From: Parabacteroides faecalis
Lineage (GTDB): Bacteria; Bacteroidota; Bacteroidia; Bacteroidales; Tannerellaceae
DNA: 64,000 bases
Direction of reading: 5' to 3'
NCBI RefSeq assembly: GCF_022809355.1
Contig: NZ_JAKZMM010000019.1
Coordinates: 1-64,000, forward strand
Shown here piece after piece: positions 25,361 through 35,151 of this stretch. A program made the position numbers and the translations under genes. Under the pieces are notes generated by a model. The model searched no databases and was not told the DNA's origin. It worked only from the letters and a program-made list of their open reading frames with translations. Each line of letters starts with the position of its first letter. The first letter of the stretch is position 1.

Positions 25361-28214
25361 TTATGGTACTGCCAAGAAATCTGCTTTTACAGGTTCTGCT
25401 GCTACGATTAAAGATGAAAAGATTACTTCTCGTCAGACTTCTAACGTGACGAATGCTTTGGCTGGTCAGGTAGCCGGTGTACAGACAACTAGTAGCACAG
25501 GTCAGCCGGGTAAAGATGCAACGGTTCGTATCCGTGGTATCGGTTCTATTTCTGCCAGCAATACTCCGTTGTATGTAGTCGATGGTGTTCCTTATGATGG
25601 TGAGATCTCAGCTATCAGTACTTCTGATATTGAGTCTATGACAGTCTTGAAGGATGCTGCTTCAAATGCCTTGTATGGTGCACGTGGTGCCAATGGTGTT
25701 ATCTTGATTACGACCAAACGTGGTAAGACGGGTGATGCCCGCGTTACTTTCGATGCTAAGTGGGGTGTGAACAAACGTGGTGTTCCTTCATATGAAACAG
25801 TAACAGATCCGGGTAAGTTCTATGAAATGGCTTATTCTGCTATCTATAATGGTGACTTGAAGGGCTATGCAGCTGCAGGTGATTTGGTTAATGCCAATGC
25901 TTATGCCAATAAAGCAATGTTGTCAGCTTCATACCTAGGATATCAAGTATTTACTGTACCGAATGGGGAACAGTTGATCGGTATGGACGGCAAACTGAAT
26001 CCGAATGCAACATTAGGTTATTCAGACGGTACTTATTATTATACTCCGGATAATTGGAGCGATGAGTTGTTTGAAAACAATACACGTCAGGAATATAACT
26101 TGAGCGTGAGTGGCGCCAACGACAAGATGAACTATTATATGTCTGCCGGTTATCTGGATGATCAGGGTATCGTTCCGAACTCAGGTTTCCAGCGCTATTC
26201 AGCTCGTTTGAAAGCAGATTACCAGGTAAAACCTTGGTTGAAGATGGGAGGTAACATCTCATTTACACACTACGATAGCCGTGAGCAAGATTTGGAAAGT
26301 AGTACTTCGAATGCGAATGCTTTCTACGCAGCCAATATCATGGGAGCCATCTATCCGATGTATGTTCGTGATGCTGCCGGAAACATTATGACTGACAATC
26401 GTGGTTATTTGCGTTATGATTATGGCTCAGATACAAACTTTGAACGTAGAAATGTCGTTCCTAATGCGAATCCATTGGCAAGCTATATGCTGGATATGAT
26501 GAGATATTCTGGTGATGTAATCAGCGGTAAGTGGTTTGCAGATATCGATATCTGGGGTGGTATCAAAGCAAAGATCAATATTGGTGTGGATGCCAATAAT
26601 GTACGTTATACCAATATGACGAACCCATTCTATGGACAATATTCTGAAACAACTGGTGTGGGTGGTTTGATTTCTGTAGCTTCTGAGCGTACGTTCAGTA
26701 CCAACCAGCAATATTTGTTGACTTACAACAAGACATTCAATGATGTACATAATTTGGATGTATTGGCAGGTCATGAAAACTACAATTACAAATACCAGTA
26801 TTTGTATGGTTCACGTGAAAAAATCTACAATCCAGATGTTCCTGAATTGAACAATGGTATTTTGAACCAGAACAATGCTTCATATACAAACAACTATGCA
26901 ACAGAAGGTTGGTTGTTCCGTGTACAGTACGATTATGATGGCAAGTACTTCGGTTCTGCTTCTTATCGTCGTGATGCTTCTTCAGCCTTCCATCCGGATA
27001 ACCGTTGGGGTAACTTCTGGTCAATTGGTGGAGGTTGGTTGATGAACAAGGAAGCCTTCCTGGAAAACCAGAAATGGATTGATATGTTGAAATTTAAGAT
27101 CAGCTACGGTTTGCAGGGTAATGATAATTTATTGTATCAGAATGGTTACCGAAATTATTATCCGTATATGGATCAATATAATTTATCAAACAATAATGGA
27201 GATTTTGCAACTACTTTGTATTATAAAGGTAATCAGGATATTACCTGGGAAACTTCACACAGTTTCAATACCGGTTTCGACTTTACCTTCTGGGGTGGTA
27301 AGTTGAGCGGTGCTGTGGAATATTTCTCTCGTAAGACAACCGATATGCTTTACTTCAAACCAGTTGCTTCTTCTATGGGATACTCTCGTTTCCCGGAAAA
27401 TGTAGGATCTATGGTGAACCGTGGTGTTGAATTGGATTTGAATTCAAACATCATCAATACAAAAGATTTTACATGGGATATCAATTTCAACTTGACTCAC
27501 TTCAAGAACAAAGTATTGGAATTGGCTCCAGAGTTGAATGGACAGTTGATTGATGGTAGCCGCATTTACCGGGAAGGTGAATCTATGTATCAGTTGTATT
27601 TACCGAAGTATGCAGGTGTAAATCCGGAAACTGGTGAAAGCCAATGGGCTTTGACTGAACCGAATGCAGCAGGAGAGACTGTTACAACTTCTTATACAGA
27701 AGCTTCATCTAACCGCTTTGCTACAGGCGATATTCTGCCGAAGGTATATGGTGGTTTCGGTACTAGCTTGACATTCCATGGCTTTGATTTCTCAATTGCA
27801 TTTGCTTATCAATTAGGTGGACGTATTATGGATAACACTTATCAAAGTTTGATGGATATTAGTTCACAAGGTTCTGCATGGCACGTAGATATGTTGAATG
27901 CTTGGACTGCAGATAATAAGAATACTGATGTTCCGCGTTTGAACGTACAAGATACATTTACTGGATATTCTTCAGATCGTTGGTTGACAAGTTCTGATTA
28001 CTTGAGCTTACAGAACATTACTTTCGGTTATACATTACCGAAATCTTGGACACGCAAGTTACAGATCGACGGTATCCGTCTGTATTTCGTAGCTGATAAC
28101 GTAGCCTTGCTGACAGCTCGTAAAGGTTTAGATCCTCGTCAGAGCTATACTTCTGCGGACAATGTATATTCACCGATCCGTACGATTTCTGGCGGTATTT
28201 CATTGAATTTCTAA
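25041..28214 (+). CDS. SusC/RagA-type TonB-dependent transporter (plus-strand member of the mirrored pair)
   Basis: This is a 1057-residue outer-membrane transporter without STN domain. The signal peptide ends near residue 22 (VMAQ), and the carboxypeptidase-regulatory-like domain covers 23-105. The TonB-box/plug start LDEVMVVAYGTAKKSAFTGS marks the end of strong similarity to the divergent SusC at 19298-22309. The plug contains the usual VRIRGIGSI and TPLYVVDGVPYD motifs, and the barrel ends GGISLNF. The SusD gene follows 23 bases later. Since the signal peptide and N-terminal domain are shared with its mirror copy but the ligand-facing plug and barrel are not, recombination of the 5' ends could change which barrel is expressed. 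Confidence 0.95.
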   Translation: MMKRFTLTVASLLMGMTAVMAQNTKVTGQVLDENGEPVIGASVVVKGTTIGTVTDFDGNFTLDVPSNGKHLEISYVGMKKVEVGVSSRVKAVLESDSQALDEVMVVAYGTAKKSAFTGSAATIKDEKITSRQTSNVTNALAGQVAGVQTTSSTGQPGKDATVRIRGIGSISASNTPLYVVDGVPYDGEISAISTSDIESMTVLKDAASNALYGARGANGVILITTKRGKTGDARVTFDAKWGVNKRGVPSYETVTDPGKFYEMAYSAIYNGDLKGYAAAGDLVNANAYANKAMLSASYLGYQVFTVPNGEQLIGMDGKLNPNATLGYSDGTYYYTPDNWSDELFENNTRQEYNLSVSGANDKMNYYMSAGYLDDQGIVPNSGFQRYSARLKADYQVKPWLKMGGNISFTHYDSREQDLESSTSNANAFYAANIMGAIYPMYVRDAAGNIMTDNRGYLRYDYGSDTNFERRNVVPNANPLASYMLDMMRYSGDVISGKWFADIDIWGGIKAKINIGVDANNVRYTNMTNPFYGQYSETTGVGGLISVASERTFSTNQQYLLTYNKTFNDVHNLDVLAGHENYNYKYQYLYGSREKIYNPDVPELNNGILNQNNASYTNNYATEGWLFRVQYDYDGKYFGSASYRRDASSAFHPDNRWGNFWSIGGGWLMNKEAFLENQKWIDMLKFKISYGLQGNDNLLYQNGYRNYYPYMDQYNLSNNNGDFATTLYYKGNQDITWETSHSFNTGFDFTFWGGKLSGAVEYFSRKTTDMLYFKPVASSMGYSRFPENVGSMVNRGVELDLNSNIINTKDFTWDINFNLTHFKNKVLELAPELNGQLIDGSRIYREGESMYQLYLPKYAGVNPETGESQWALTEPNAAGETVTTSYTEASSNRFATGDILPKVYGGFGTSLTFHGFDFSIAFAYQLGGRIMDNTYQSLMDISSQGSAWHVDMLNAWTADNKNTDVPRLNVQDTFTGYSSDRWLTSSDYLSLQNITFGYTLPKSWTRKLQIDGIRLYFVADNVALLTARKGLDPRQSYTSADNVYSPIRTISGGISLNF

Positions 28215-28237
28215 TCTGTTAATTGTATTTAGAGTAT

Positions 28238-29818
28238 ATGAAAATGACAAATAAATATTTGATGTTCGTTAGTGCCGCTTTATTATTGGCTTCTTGCGAT
28301 TTGGATAAGCTTCCAGAAGGTCAGTATGTAGGTGGTGAACAAAATGAAGGCGTTATTGAACAACGTCCTAATATGACAGTCGCTGCTGTAAATGGTATGG
28401 CTGCCAAGTTAAATGCCTTTGCTACGGTTTCTACACCGGAAAATCCTGATCATAACGATTATGGCCTTGCTGCAGTCCATCAAGCTTTGGAACAAGGTGG
28501 ACAAGATATGCCTTGTACAACATCTGGTTATAATTGGTTTAATCGTTGTCAGAATTATGCAGACCGCCTTTATACTAGTTCTGAAGATGAATTGATTTGG
28601 AAAATATTCTATAATCACATGGATGCAGCAAATAAGGTTTTGTTGTTGACCGAAGGAACTGAAGATCCTGAAATGTTGATTTATAGAGGACAGGCTTTCG
28701 CTGCACGTGCTTATGATTATCTGAGTCTCGCTCAAGCTTATCAGTTTACTTATGCTGGACACGAGAATGCTTTGTGTGTACCTATTGTTACGGAAAACAT
28801 GACATTGGAAGAAAAACAGAACAATCCTCGTGCTACAGTTCAGCAGGTATATGATCAGATCATGAGCGATTTGAGTCAGGCTCTTGATTTATTAGCTGGT
28901 TATGATAATGGTTCTAACAAAGACAAGATTGATGAGTCTGTAGCTTATGGTTTGCGTGCCCGTGCTAATCTGTTGATGCAGAAATGGGCTGAAGCAGCCA
29001 GTGATGCAGAAAAGGCTATTGCCGGTGGTACTCCGCAGTCTTTGGCAGAAGTTTCTAAACCGACATTCAACTCTGCTTCTGCAAGTTCTTGGTTATGGGG
29101 TGTTTTGATTACTCCGGATAACGATGTTGTAACAACAGGTATTATCAACTGGCCGTCTCACTTGTGTTCATTGACTGGTAACGGTTATACCACATTGACG
29201 GATTCATTCCGTTATGTAAGTTCAGCTTTGTATGACCAGATTCCGGATACAGATATCCGTAAGCAATGGTTCATCTCTCCGGAAGGAACATCTACATTGG
29301 TTGACAATGAAACAGTAGATGGTACTCCGGTTATCGAATACTTCGGTTTGTCTCCTTACACCAACGTGAAGTTCGGTGCTTATCAGGATGTGATGGGTAA
29401 TACAACCAACTCACAAGACTGGCCTTTGATGCGTGTTGAAGAAATGTATCTGATCAAGGCTGAAGGTGAAGCTATGTCGGGTAACCTGACTAAGGCTAAA
29501 CAGACACTGGAAGACTTCGTGAAGACTTATCGTAACCCGTCATACGCTTGTACTGCTTCTTCTGCTCAGGAAATGCAGGACGAAATCTGGTTACAGCGTC
29601 GTATGGAATTGTGGGGTGAAGGTTTTGCCTTGTTCGATATCCTGCGTCTGAAGAAACCGATTATCCGTAAGAACACAAACTACGAAGCAATCGTTCAGTT
29701 CAATCTGGAACCGGAATCTCAGATCATGATTTATCGTATTCCGCAGTGCGAAATGGAAACTAACAAAGGTATCAAAGAAGAAGACAACAACCCGGCTGCT
29801 CCGCAACCGACTGTATAA
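28238..29818 (+). CDS. SusD/RagB-family lipoprotein, partner of the plus-strand SusC
   Basis: This is the surface glycan-binding partner of the SusC just upstream. The lipobox ends at Cys20 (LLASCDLDK), with acidic residues after the cysteine. The family architecture is complete: an N-terminal SusD-like region with helical repeats (YGLRARANLLMQKWAEAASDAEKAI) and a C-terminal block with RVEEMYLIKAEGEAM and WLQRRMELWGEGFALFDILRL. The frame opens at a TTG at 28223; ATG at 28238 is preferred, with another ATG at 28244. It is 526 residues long. There is no glycosidase in this unit, and the next gene is convergent with only 41 bases between and no obvious terminator hairpin. Confidence 0.94.
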   Translation: MKMTNKYLMFVSAALLLASCDLDKLPEGQYVGGEQNEGVIEQRPNMTVAAVNGMAAKLNAFATVSTPENPDHNDYGLAAVHQALEQGGQDMPCTTSGYNWFNRCQNYADRLYTSSEDELIWKIFYNHMDAANKVLLLTEGTEDPEMLIYRGQAFAARAYDYLSLAQAYQFTYAGHENALCVPIVTENMTLEEKQNNPRATVQQVYDQIMSDLSQALDLLAGYDNGSNKDKIDESVAYGLRARANLLMQKWAEAASDAEKAIAGGTPQSLAEVSKPTFNSASASSWLWGVLITPDNDVVTTGIINWPSHLCSLTGNGYTTLTDSFRYVSSALYDQIPDTDIRKQWFISPEGTSTLVDNETVDGTPVIEYFGLSPYTNVKFGAYQDVMGNTTNSQDWPLMRVEEMYLIKAEGEAMSGNLTKAKQTLEDFVKTYRNPSYACTASSAQEMQDEIWLQRRMELWGEGFALFDILRLKKPIIRKNTNYEAIVQFNLEPESQIMIYRIPQCEMETNKGIKEEDNNPAAPQPTV

Positions 29819-29859
29819 TGGATAAGTCTTATACATTCATTTATGATTCTCTTTATCTT

Positions 29860-30606
29860 CTATTTCAAGAACCCCTGATCTTTCAGCACCTGAAGAAGAA
29901 CTTCAGAGAAGTGTTCGTTGTTGGCTTTTGTATAGCGTAGGTCTGTGAAGACCTGAGCCAAGGTTTCTTTCTGGTTGATACGTACAAATTCTTGGTTGAC
30001 AGCCAACTCTTCTTTTTCCCGATAGAACTGATCGATGGATGTCTGTGTGTAATCGGTATATGTTTCCTGGTGCATGATGGCAGCCAAAGGTAAGCGTTCC
30101 GATTGTTCAGGCTGTGGTTCTGCCGGGTATCCCAACGTGATCGTAATAATGGGAACCACTAATTTCGGTAAGGAAAGAATCTTTATGATCTGGTCGGCAT
30201 TATAAGCTGTTGTTCCTAAGTAGCAAAGTCCAAGACCTTTCTCTTCGGCAGCTTCGGCAAAAGCTTCGGCAAAAAGCATGGCGTCGATGGTGGCAGCCAT
30301 GAACATTTGCAGATTGTCAAAACCAGCCTTTGCCTTCCGTTGTTCTGCCCAGTGGACAAACCGATTGACATCGGCACAAAAAGTCAGGACTACGGGAGCC
30401 TTTGTTACCATGGGCTGGTTGAAATGCGCCGGAGCCAGTTGAGCTTTCCGTTCCGGATCGCGGGTGACAACCACACTGTATAATTGCATGTTTCCTGTAT
30501 TGGAAGCACGTGAAGCAACTTCCAGCAATTCACATAATAATTCTTCAGGAACATCCTGTTCTGTGTATTGACGGATACTCCGTCTTTTCTTCATACATTC
30601 AATCAT
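29860..30606 (-). CDS. Nitroreductase-family FMN oxidoreductase
   Basis: This 248-residue protein belongs to the NfsA/FRP-like branch of the nitroreductase family, FMN-dependent enzymes using NAD(P)H to reduce nitro compounds, quinones or flavins. The N-terminal FMN-binding motif is RRSIRQYTEQDVPEELLCEL, followed by the SNTGNMQLYSVVVT segment. The middle part has DAMLFAEAFAEAAEEKGLGLCYLGT, and VPIITITLGYPAE marks the C-terminal FMN contact. The C-terminal extension (about 195-248) is family-typical. ATG at 30606 is used, with a second ATG at 30594. Its physiological substrate cannot be read from the sequence. A short 16-codon frame precedes it in the same transcript. Confidence 0.9.
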   Translation of the reverse strand: MIECMKKRRSIRQYTEQDVPEELLCELLEVASRASNTGNMQLYSVVVTRDPERKAQLAPAHFNQPMVTKAPVVLTFCADVNRFVHWAEQRKAKAGFDNLQMFMAATIDAMLFAEAFAEAAEEKGLGLCYLGTTAYNADQIIKILSLPKLVVPIITITLGYPAEPQPEQSERLPLAAIMHQETYTDYTQTSIDQFYREKEELAVNQEFVRINQKETLAQVFTDLRYTKANNEHFSEVLLQVLKDQGFLK

Positions 30607-30627
30607 AAATATAAGTATTTGAATTTA

Positions 30628-30678
30628 TTATTCGTGTAAATTACGAAGTTCTCGTTTCAGTTGGTGAACTTTTTCCAT
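30628..30678 (-). CDS. Possible 16-codon leader peptide before the nitroreductase gene
   Basis: An ATG at 30678 opens a frame of 16 codons (MEKVHQLKRELRNLHE) that stops 21 bases before the nitroreductase ATG. It lies between the promoter at 30721-30752 and the gene, so it should be transcribed. The peptide is highly charged and helical. It may be a real small protein, a translational leader or chance. Confidence 0.35.
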   Translation of the reverse strand: MEKVHQLKRELRNLHE

Positions 30679-30720
30679 GTTGTTTTTATTTATTGGAGTG
30701 AGACACTTTTTATTTCCTTA

Positions 30721-30752
30721 CAAACTTACATATAAAAATCCGACTGTTACAA
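30721..30752 (-). promoter_or_regulatory. Promoter of the nitroreductase gene
   Basis: On the minus strand TTG (30752-30750), a 21-base spacer and TAAGTTTG (30728-30721) fit the Bacteroides consensus. The start would be near 30715, with a leader of about 110 bases containing the 16-codon frame. Confidence 0.55.
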
Positions 30753-30803
30753 TCTATTTTCTTTTTATCTTTACCGCATTAATAATACTTAATCAAATAA
30801 AAC

Positions 30804-31961
30804 ATGAAAGAAGCACTTATTTCTAAGCCATCCAAACACATTGTCTGGCTTGACGTGGTTCGTCTGGTTGCCATGTTCACGGTTGTTTGTTGTCATAGCG
30901 CAGACCCTTTTAATTTCTATGCAGGTGATCCTACTGCAGATATTGCAAGTATCAAATATTGGGGAGCGATTTATGGATCCTTGCTCCGTCCGTGTGTGCC
31001 GTTGTTTGTTATGATTACTGGCGCATTGTTGCTTCCCGTAAAAGAGGAGAGTGGTCCCTTTTATAAGAAACGTATCAGTCGTGTGTTCTGGCCTTTCCTG
31101 GTGTGGTCAGTTCTCTATAATCTGTTTCCTTGGCTGACAGGCGTATTGGGATTTGAGCCGGATGTGATACTAACGTTCTTTCCTTATGCCGGAGAGGATG
31201 TTACTCGTCAGGCATTGACAGTTTCACTGGGATATATCGGTCAGATACCGATGAACTTTTCGGTCGTTGATGTACATATGTGGTATATTTATTTGCTGAT
31301 AGGACTTTATTTGTATATGCCGATCTTTTCGGCTTGGGTAGAAAAGGCTTCAGAGAAAGCCAAGCTGTGGTTTCTGTTAGGCTGGAGTGTCACATTGTTT
31401 GTTCCTTATTTAAGGGAATATGTCAATCCTTATATATGGGGAGCTTGTTCGTGGAATGAGTTTTATATGTTGTATTATTTTGCCGGATTCAATGGCTATT
31501 TGTTATTAGGCCATTATTTGCGTCACCATGACTGGAGTTTATCGAAGATTCTGTTGGCGGGAATACCGATGTTTGTGGTTGGTTTTGGAGTGACGTTTGC
31601 CGGTTTTAGGCATATTACATCTTTGCCTGAATTTACAGAAGAACAGCTGGAATTGTTCTTCTACTATTGTTCTCCGAATGTTGTAATGATGACGATTCCT
31701 ATATTTCTGTTGTGTAAGAAGGTTGAAATTCGTTCAGTATGGATACAGAAAGCTTTGGCCAACCTGACAGTCTGCGGTTTCGGTGTATATATGATTCATT
31801 ATTTCTTTACAGGACCCAGTGTCGCCTTGATGCGAACCTTACATGTTCCTATTTGCTTGCAGATACCGTTGGCTGCCGTCTTGGCTTTTGCAGTTTCCTG
31901 GGCTTTGGTTCTGTTGATCCGTCGTCTGACAGGGAAAACCGCGAAGTATTGGGTGGGATGA
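30804..31961 (+). CDS. Acyltransferase family 3 membrane protein
   Basis: This is a 385-residue integral membrane protein of the acyltransferase-3 type (OafA/WecH-like), which transfers acetyl or other acyl groups to surface sugars or small molecules. The N-terminal signature is HIVWLDVVRLVAMFTVVCCH, where the histidine at about residue 31 is the presumed active-site residue, and RPCVPLFVMITGALL forms the third conserved segment. About ten hydrophobic segments can be counted. The acceptor is unknown; nothing adjacent encodes polysaccharide synthesis. It is the first gene of a plus-strand stretch and is followed by a separate promoter for the TPR gene. Confidence 0.88.
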   Translation: MKEALISKPSKHIVWLDVVRLVAMFTVVCCHSADPFNFYAGDPTADIASIKYWGAIYGSLLRPCVPLFVMITGALLLPVKEESGPFYKKRISRVFWPFLVWSVLYNLFPWLTGVLGFEPDVILTFFPYAGEDVTRQALTVSLGYIGQIPMNFSVVDVHMWYIYLLIGLYLYMPIFSAWVEKASEKAKLWFLLGWSVTLFVPYLREYVNPYIWGACSWNEFYMLYYFAGFNGYLLLGHYLRHHDWSLSKILLAGIPMFVVGFGVTFAGFRHITSLPEFTEEQLELFFYYCSPNVVMMTIPIFLLCKKVEIRSVWIQKALANLTVCGFGVYMIHYFFTGPSVALMRTLHVPICLQIPLAAVLAFAVSWALVLLIRRLTGKTAKYWVG

Positions 31962-32043
31962 GTTTAGGCTTAGAGTAGATGAGGTTATAAGTCAGTGAAC
32001 TTAAAAACTCATCAACTTGCAAACTTACAAACCCAAAACATGT

Positions 32044-32051
32044 TATCTTTG
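32044..32051 (+). promoter_or_regulatory. Likely -7 box of the TPR-protein gene
   Basis: TATCTTTG lies 28 bases before the ATG at 32080. The only nearby TTG (32017-32019) is 24 bases away, longer than the usual spacer, so the call rests on the -7 box alone. Confidence 0.4.
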
Positions 32052-32079
32052 TGATAGATTTATTGTTTACTAGACGTTT

Positions 32080-34266
32080 ATGACGATACAGGATATAAAT
32101 AAGACATATAGCCGGATTATAGAATGGCTGGATCGGAAGGAATTAAAGAATGTGTTTGATGGCTTGCAAGGATTGATTGCTGGTTCGGGACATTATAATT
32201 TCCAGGATAAGTTAGATGAATTGCAGGAAACCTATAAATATATGCTGCGCTATCGGATGGATGGCATACAAGATCCGATGCAGGAACAGATTTACAGACA
32301 GATACAAGCCTCTGCCTATGAACTGGCGGATGCTGTGAAGCTGAAAGCGCTGGCTACAGATTCTCCTTTATATTATTATAGCCGCCGTCGTTCCTTGAAG
32401 CTTTCTTGTGCTATTCCTTTCCGGAATTTGCATCAGCAATTGGGTAGTGTGCAGGATATGAAAGCTGCTGATGCGGATATCCGTGTTAAACAGGAATTGG
32501 AAGCTGCCTGTCTGACTTTATTTAACAAGATCTGGATTTCTGATCCTTTATCTACAGAAGAAGTTTGTGAACTGCAAGCCGTTCTGCAAGATGAAGAGTT
32601 GCCGGAAAGTGTAGGTTGCCAGGTCGTTTCAGCCTTGTTGTTGGGGCTTGAAGAATATTTCGATAAAGAAAAGATGGGTCTTTTGTTTGATGCGGCTTCC
32701 AGCCGGAAACAGGAAATATCCGTCCGTGCCTTGATTGCGATACTGCTTATTCTGTATAAATATCGGAAGCGTATTTCGTTATATCCTTTCGTCAGCGATC
32801 GGATGTCGGCCTTGGCAGAAGCCTTGCCTTCGTTTACACAAATCATTCAGACCATTATCCTTCGTTTTATTCTGTCGCGTGAGACGGAGAAGATATCAAA
32901 GAAACTGTGGGATGAAATCTTGCCGGGAATGATGAAACTGAGTCCGACACTGGGAGAAAAGATCAATCTGAAGGATTTGAATCCCGAACAACTGGGTGAT
33001 GAGATGAATCCGGAATGGCAGGAATCTATTTTTGCCGACAAAGAATTAAGCCGGATGATGACAGAATTCAGTGAGCTGCAAATGGAAGGTGCCGATGTCT
33101 TGCATTCAACCTTTGTTCATTTGAAGAATTATCCGTTTTTCCGGGAAATCGGTAACTGGTTTTTACCGTTTACTGCCGGACACTCGGCTCTGGAATCAGG
33201 TTTTAAAACTAACAAGAGTGAATTGCGCTTGTTTGAACAAATGACGCAAACCTCGTTTATGTGCAATTCTGATCAGTATTCATTTTTCCTGAGTATGCTA
33301 CAATTGCCGGAAGCAGCCCGGAGTGCTATGATGGGACAATTCAATGAACAGACGGCAGAGATGATTCGTCAGAATCGGGAAGAGCTGTTGGAAAAACACT
33401 CGAAAGTAGAACAGATTGCCGGACGTTATATTCAAGATTTATATCGTTTCTATAAGCTTTTCCCAAGTCATCTTGATTTCGATGATATTTTTACCTATAC
33501 GCTGGATTTCCATAATTTATCGGAAGTCAGACCTTTCATCTCTGATGCAGTCAGCCTGACTGCCATTGCTGAATACTATTTGCGCAAGAACTATTTTCAG
33601 GATGCGTTGACCATCTTTGAAGAATTGATCAAGCAAGATTCCGAGAACGATATCTTATATCAGAAAGCCGGTTACTGTCGTCAGATGAATGGTGATTTGG
33701 AAGGTGCTTTGAAGGATTATTTACACGCAGATCTGTTGAATCCGAACAGTAAATGGATTATTCGTCGGATAGCGGTTTGTTATAAGACCTTGAAGCAACC
33801 CGAAAAGGCTTTGGCGTATTATCATCGTTATGAAGCCTTGAATCCTGATAACTTATCCGTTCAGATCAGTATCGGGCATTGCCATCTGGAGTTGAAGAAT
33901 TACAATGAAGCTTTGAAGTATTATTATAAGGTCGATTATCTGGATACGAGCAGTCATAAAGCCTGGCGACCGATTGCCTGGTGTTCGTTCCTGACCGGAA
34001 AGTATGATCAGGCCCGGAAATATTACAAGAAGATATTGGAAGCTCAACCCAATATGCAGGATTATCTGAATGCCGGACACACCGAATGGGTTTTGCAGAA
34101 TAATAAAGCGGCTTTGGACTTCTATAAACAGGCTGTAGAAAAGGAGAATGGAGACTGGTTCAAGTTTTATAATCAGTTTGAGCAGGACATTCCTGATTTG
34201 AAGAAAGCCGGTATTGAAGAAGACGAAATACCGCTGATGCTGGACCAGTTGCGATATATGCTATAA
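32080..34266 (+). CDS. Large TPR-repeat protein of unknown function
   Basis: This 728-residue protein has no signal peptide or membrane span. The first 500 residues are helical and match no family I recognise. Residues about 515-700 hold at least five tetratricopeptide repeats, for example DALTIFEELIKQDSENDILY, ALKDYLHADLLNPNSKWIIR, ALAYYHRYEALNPDNLSVQI and ALKYYYKVDYLDTSSHKAWR. TPR arrays mediate protein-protein contacts, so it is probably a cytoplasmic scaffold. No partner is evident next door; the gene stands alone and converges with the ExoX-C-like gene. Similar long TPR proteins are common in Bacteroidales without known function. Confidence 0.8.
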   Translation: MTIQDINKTYSRIIEWLDRKELKNVFDGLQGLIAGSGHYNFQDKLDELQETYKYMLRYRMDGIQDPMQEQIYRQIQASAYELADAVKLKALATDSPLYYYSRRRSLKLSCAIPFRNLHQQLGSVQDMKAADADIRVKQELEAACLTLFNKIWISDPLSTEEVCELQAVLQDEELPESVGCQVVSALLLGLEEYFDKEKMGLLFDAASSRKQEISVRALIAILLILYKYRKRISLYPFVSDRMSALAEALPSFTQIIQTIILRFILSRETEKISKKLWDEILPGMMKLSPTLGEKINLKDLNPEQLGDEMNPEWQESIFADKELSRMMTEFSELQMEGADVLHSTFVHLKNYPFFREIGNWFLPFTAGHSALESGFKTNKSELRLFEQMTQTSFMCNSDQYSFFLSMLQLPEAARSAMMGQFNEQTAEMIRQNREELLEKHSKVEQIAGRYIQDLYRFYKLFPSHLDFDDIFTYTLDFHNLSEVRPFISDAVSLTAIAEYYLRKNYFQDALTIFEELIKQDSENDILYQKAGYCRQMNGDLEGALKDYLHADLLNPNSKWIIRRIAVCYKTLKQPEKALAYYHRYEALNPDNLSVQISIGHCHLELKNYNEALKYYYKVDYLDTSSHKAWRPIAWCSFLTGKYDQARKYYKKILEAQPNMQDYLNAGHTEWVLQNNKAALDFYKQAVEKENGDWFKFYNQFEQDIPDLKKAGIEEDEIPLMLDQLRYML

Positions 34267-34345
34267 TGTATTAATGTTTTAAGCGGACATAATAGAGACG
34301 GGTATATTTGATACCACGATACTCAAATGTTTTGAATATGCGGGC

Positions 34346-35122
34346 CTAAGAGATATGCAGGATTTCTCCGGCCCGATAAGCATGTTCGAGAGCCGATAAC
34401 TGACCGGAAACCAGGCTGGGATAAAGTGCCGGAAAAATGATGATAACCCGGTTACCGTGTATATCTGTCGATCCGACGATCTGGTTTACATAAAACACAG
34501 GCTCATTTCCATTCACACCCGTTTTATAGGGATCGTCTTCCAACCGTACATGAGTTACCTTTAGGGTGAAGTCTTTGACGGTTTGTCCTTTTACACCCAG
34601 ATATTGAGAGGTCTCATTTACTTTCTTCTTTTGTTTGATCCGATCTAGATGTATGGAGACATAGACACGTGCCATTTGAACAAAGCGTTCTTGTTTCGGG
34701 ATGCGTGGCGTATATTTATTGGCAATCCAGATGACATACGCCGGGTCAATTTGTAGGATTTCATATAAATAATGGCCTCTGTATTTTCCAAACCCAATCA
34801 AGTCATCGCCTTTGGACGCCATATGCTTCTCATTGTATTCAACAATCAGCAGTTTACGTTTGGAACAAAAGAACATCGAGGTCGCCATCCGCAGCGATTC
34901 CTGAATCTGTTCGCTTAAATCCTGAATGAAGAGAATGGGATTTCTTTCGAGTTCCGGCGAATAGCACCAAAGAGAATATTTCGGTTTGTTATCGTGAGGA
35001 AGTACCAACAGATATACACCCGATACTTTATAAGACTCACGGCCTTCGTTATAATGTCGTAATTGTTCGTACAGTTTTACTTGTTCATCTGCCGACATTC
35101 CGGGTATGACGGGTCTTGCCAT
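34346..35122 (-). CDS. Protein with exodeoxyribonuclease X-like C-terminal-type motif, unknown function
   Basis: This is a 258-residue soluble protein. Around residues 110-135 (FGKYRGHYLYEILQIDPAYV and the following WIA) it carries the short module found at the C-terminus of ExoX-like nucleases and in small stand-alone proteins. No exonuclease catalytic domain is present, so nuclease activity cannot be claimed. The rest has alternating strands and helices that I do not recognise. The frame extends to 35149, but ATG at 35122 is clearly the start because AAGGAGGT stands a few bases upstream, a strong ribosome-binding site that is rare in this phylum. It lies just after the terminator of the LpxA-like gene, with no room for a long promoter, so it may be read from within the hairpin region or by read-through. 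Confidence 0.72.
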   Translation of the reverse strand: MARPVIPGMSADEQVKLYEQLRHYNEGRESYKVSGVYLLVLPHDNKPKYSLWCYSPELERNPILFIQDLSEQIQESLRMATSMFFCSKRKLLIVEYNEKHMASKGDDLIGFGKYRGHYLYEILQIDPAYVIWIANKYTPRIPKQERFVQMARVYVSIHLDRIKQKKKVNETSQYLGVKGQTVKDFTLKVTHVRLEDDPYKTGVNGNEPVFYVNQIVGSTDIHGNRVIIIFPALYPSLVSGQLSALEHAYRAGEILHIS

Positions 35123-35151
35123 AGAAACCTCCTTTTCTAATAAAAACAAAA

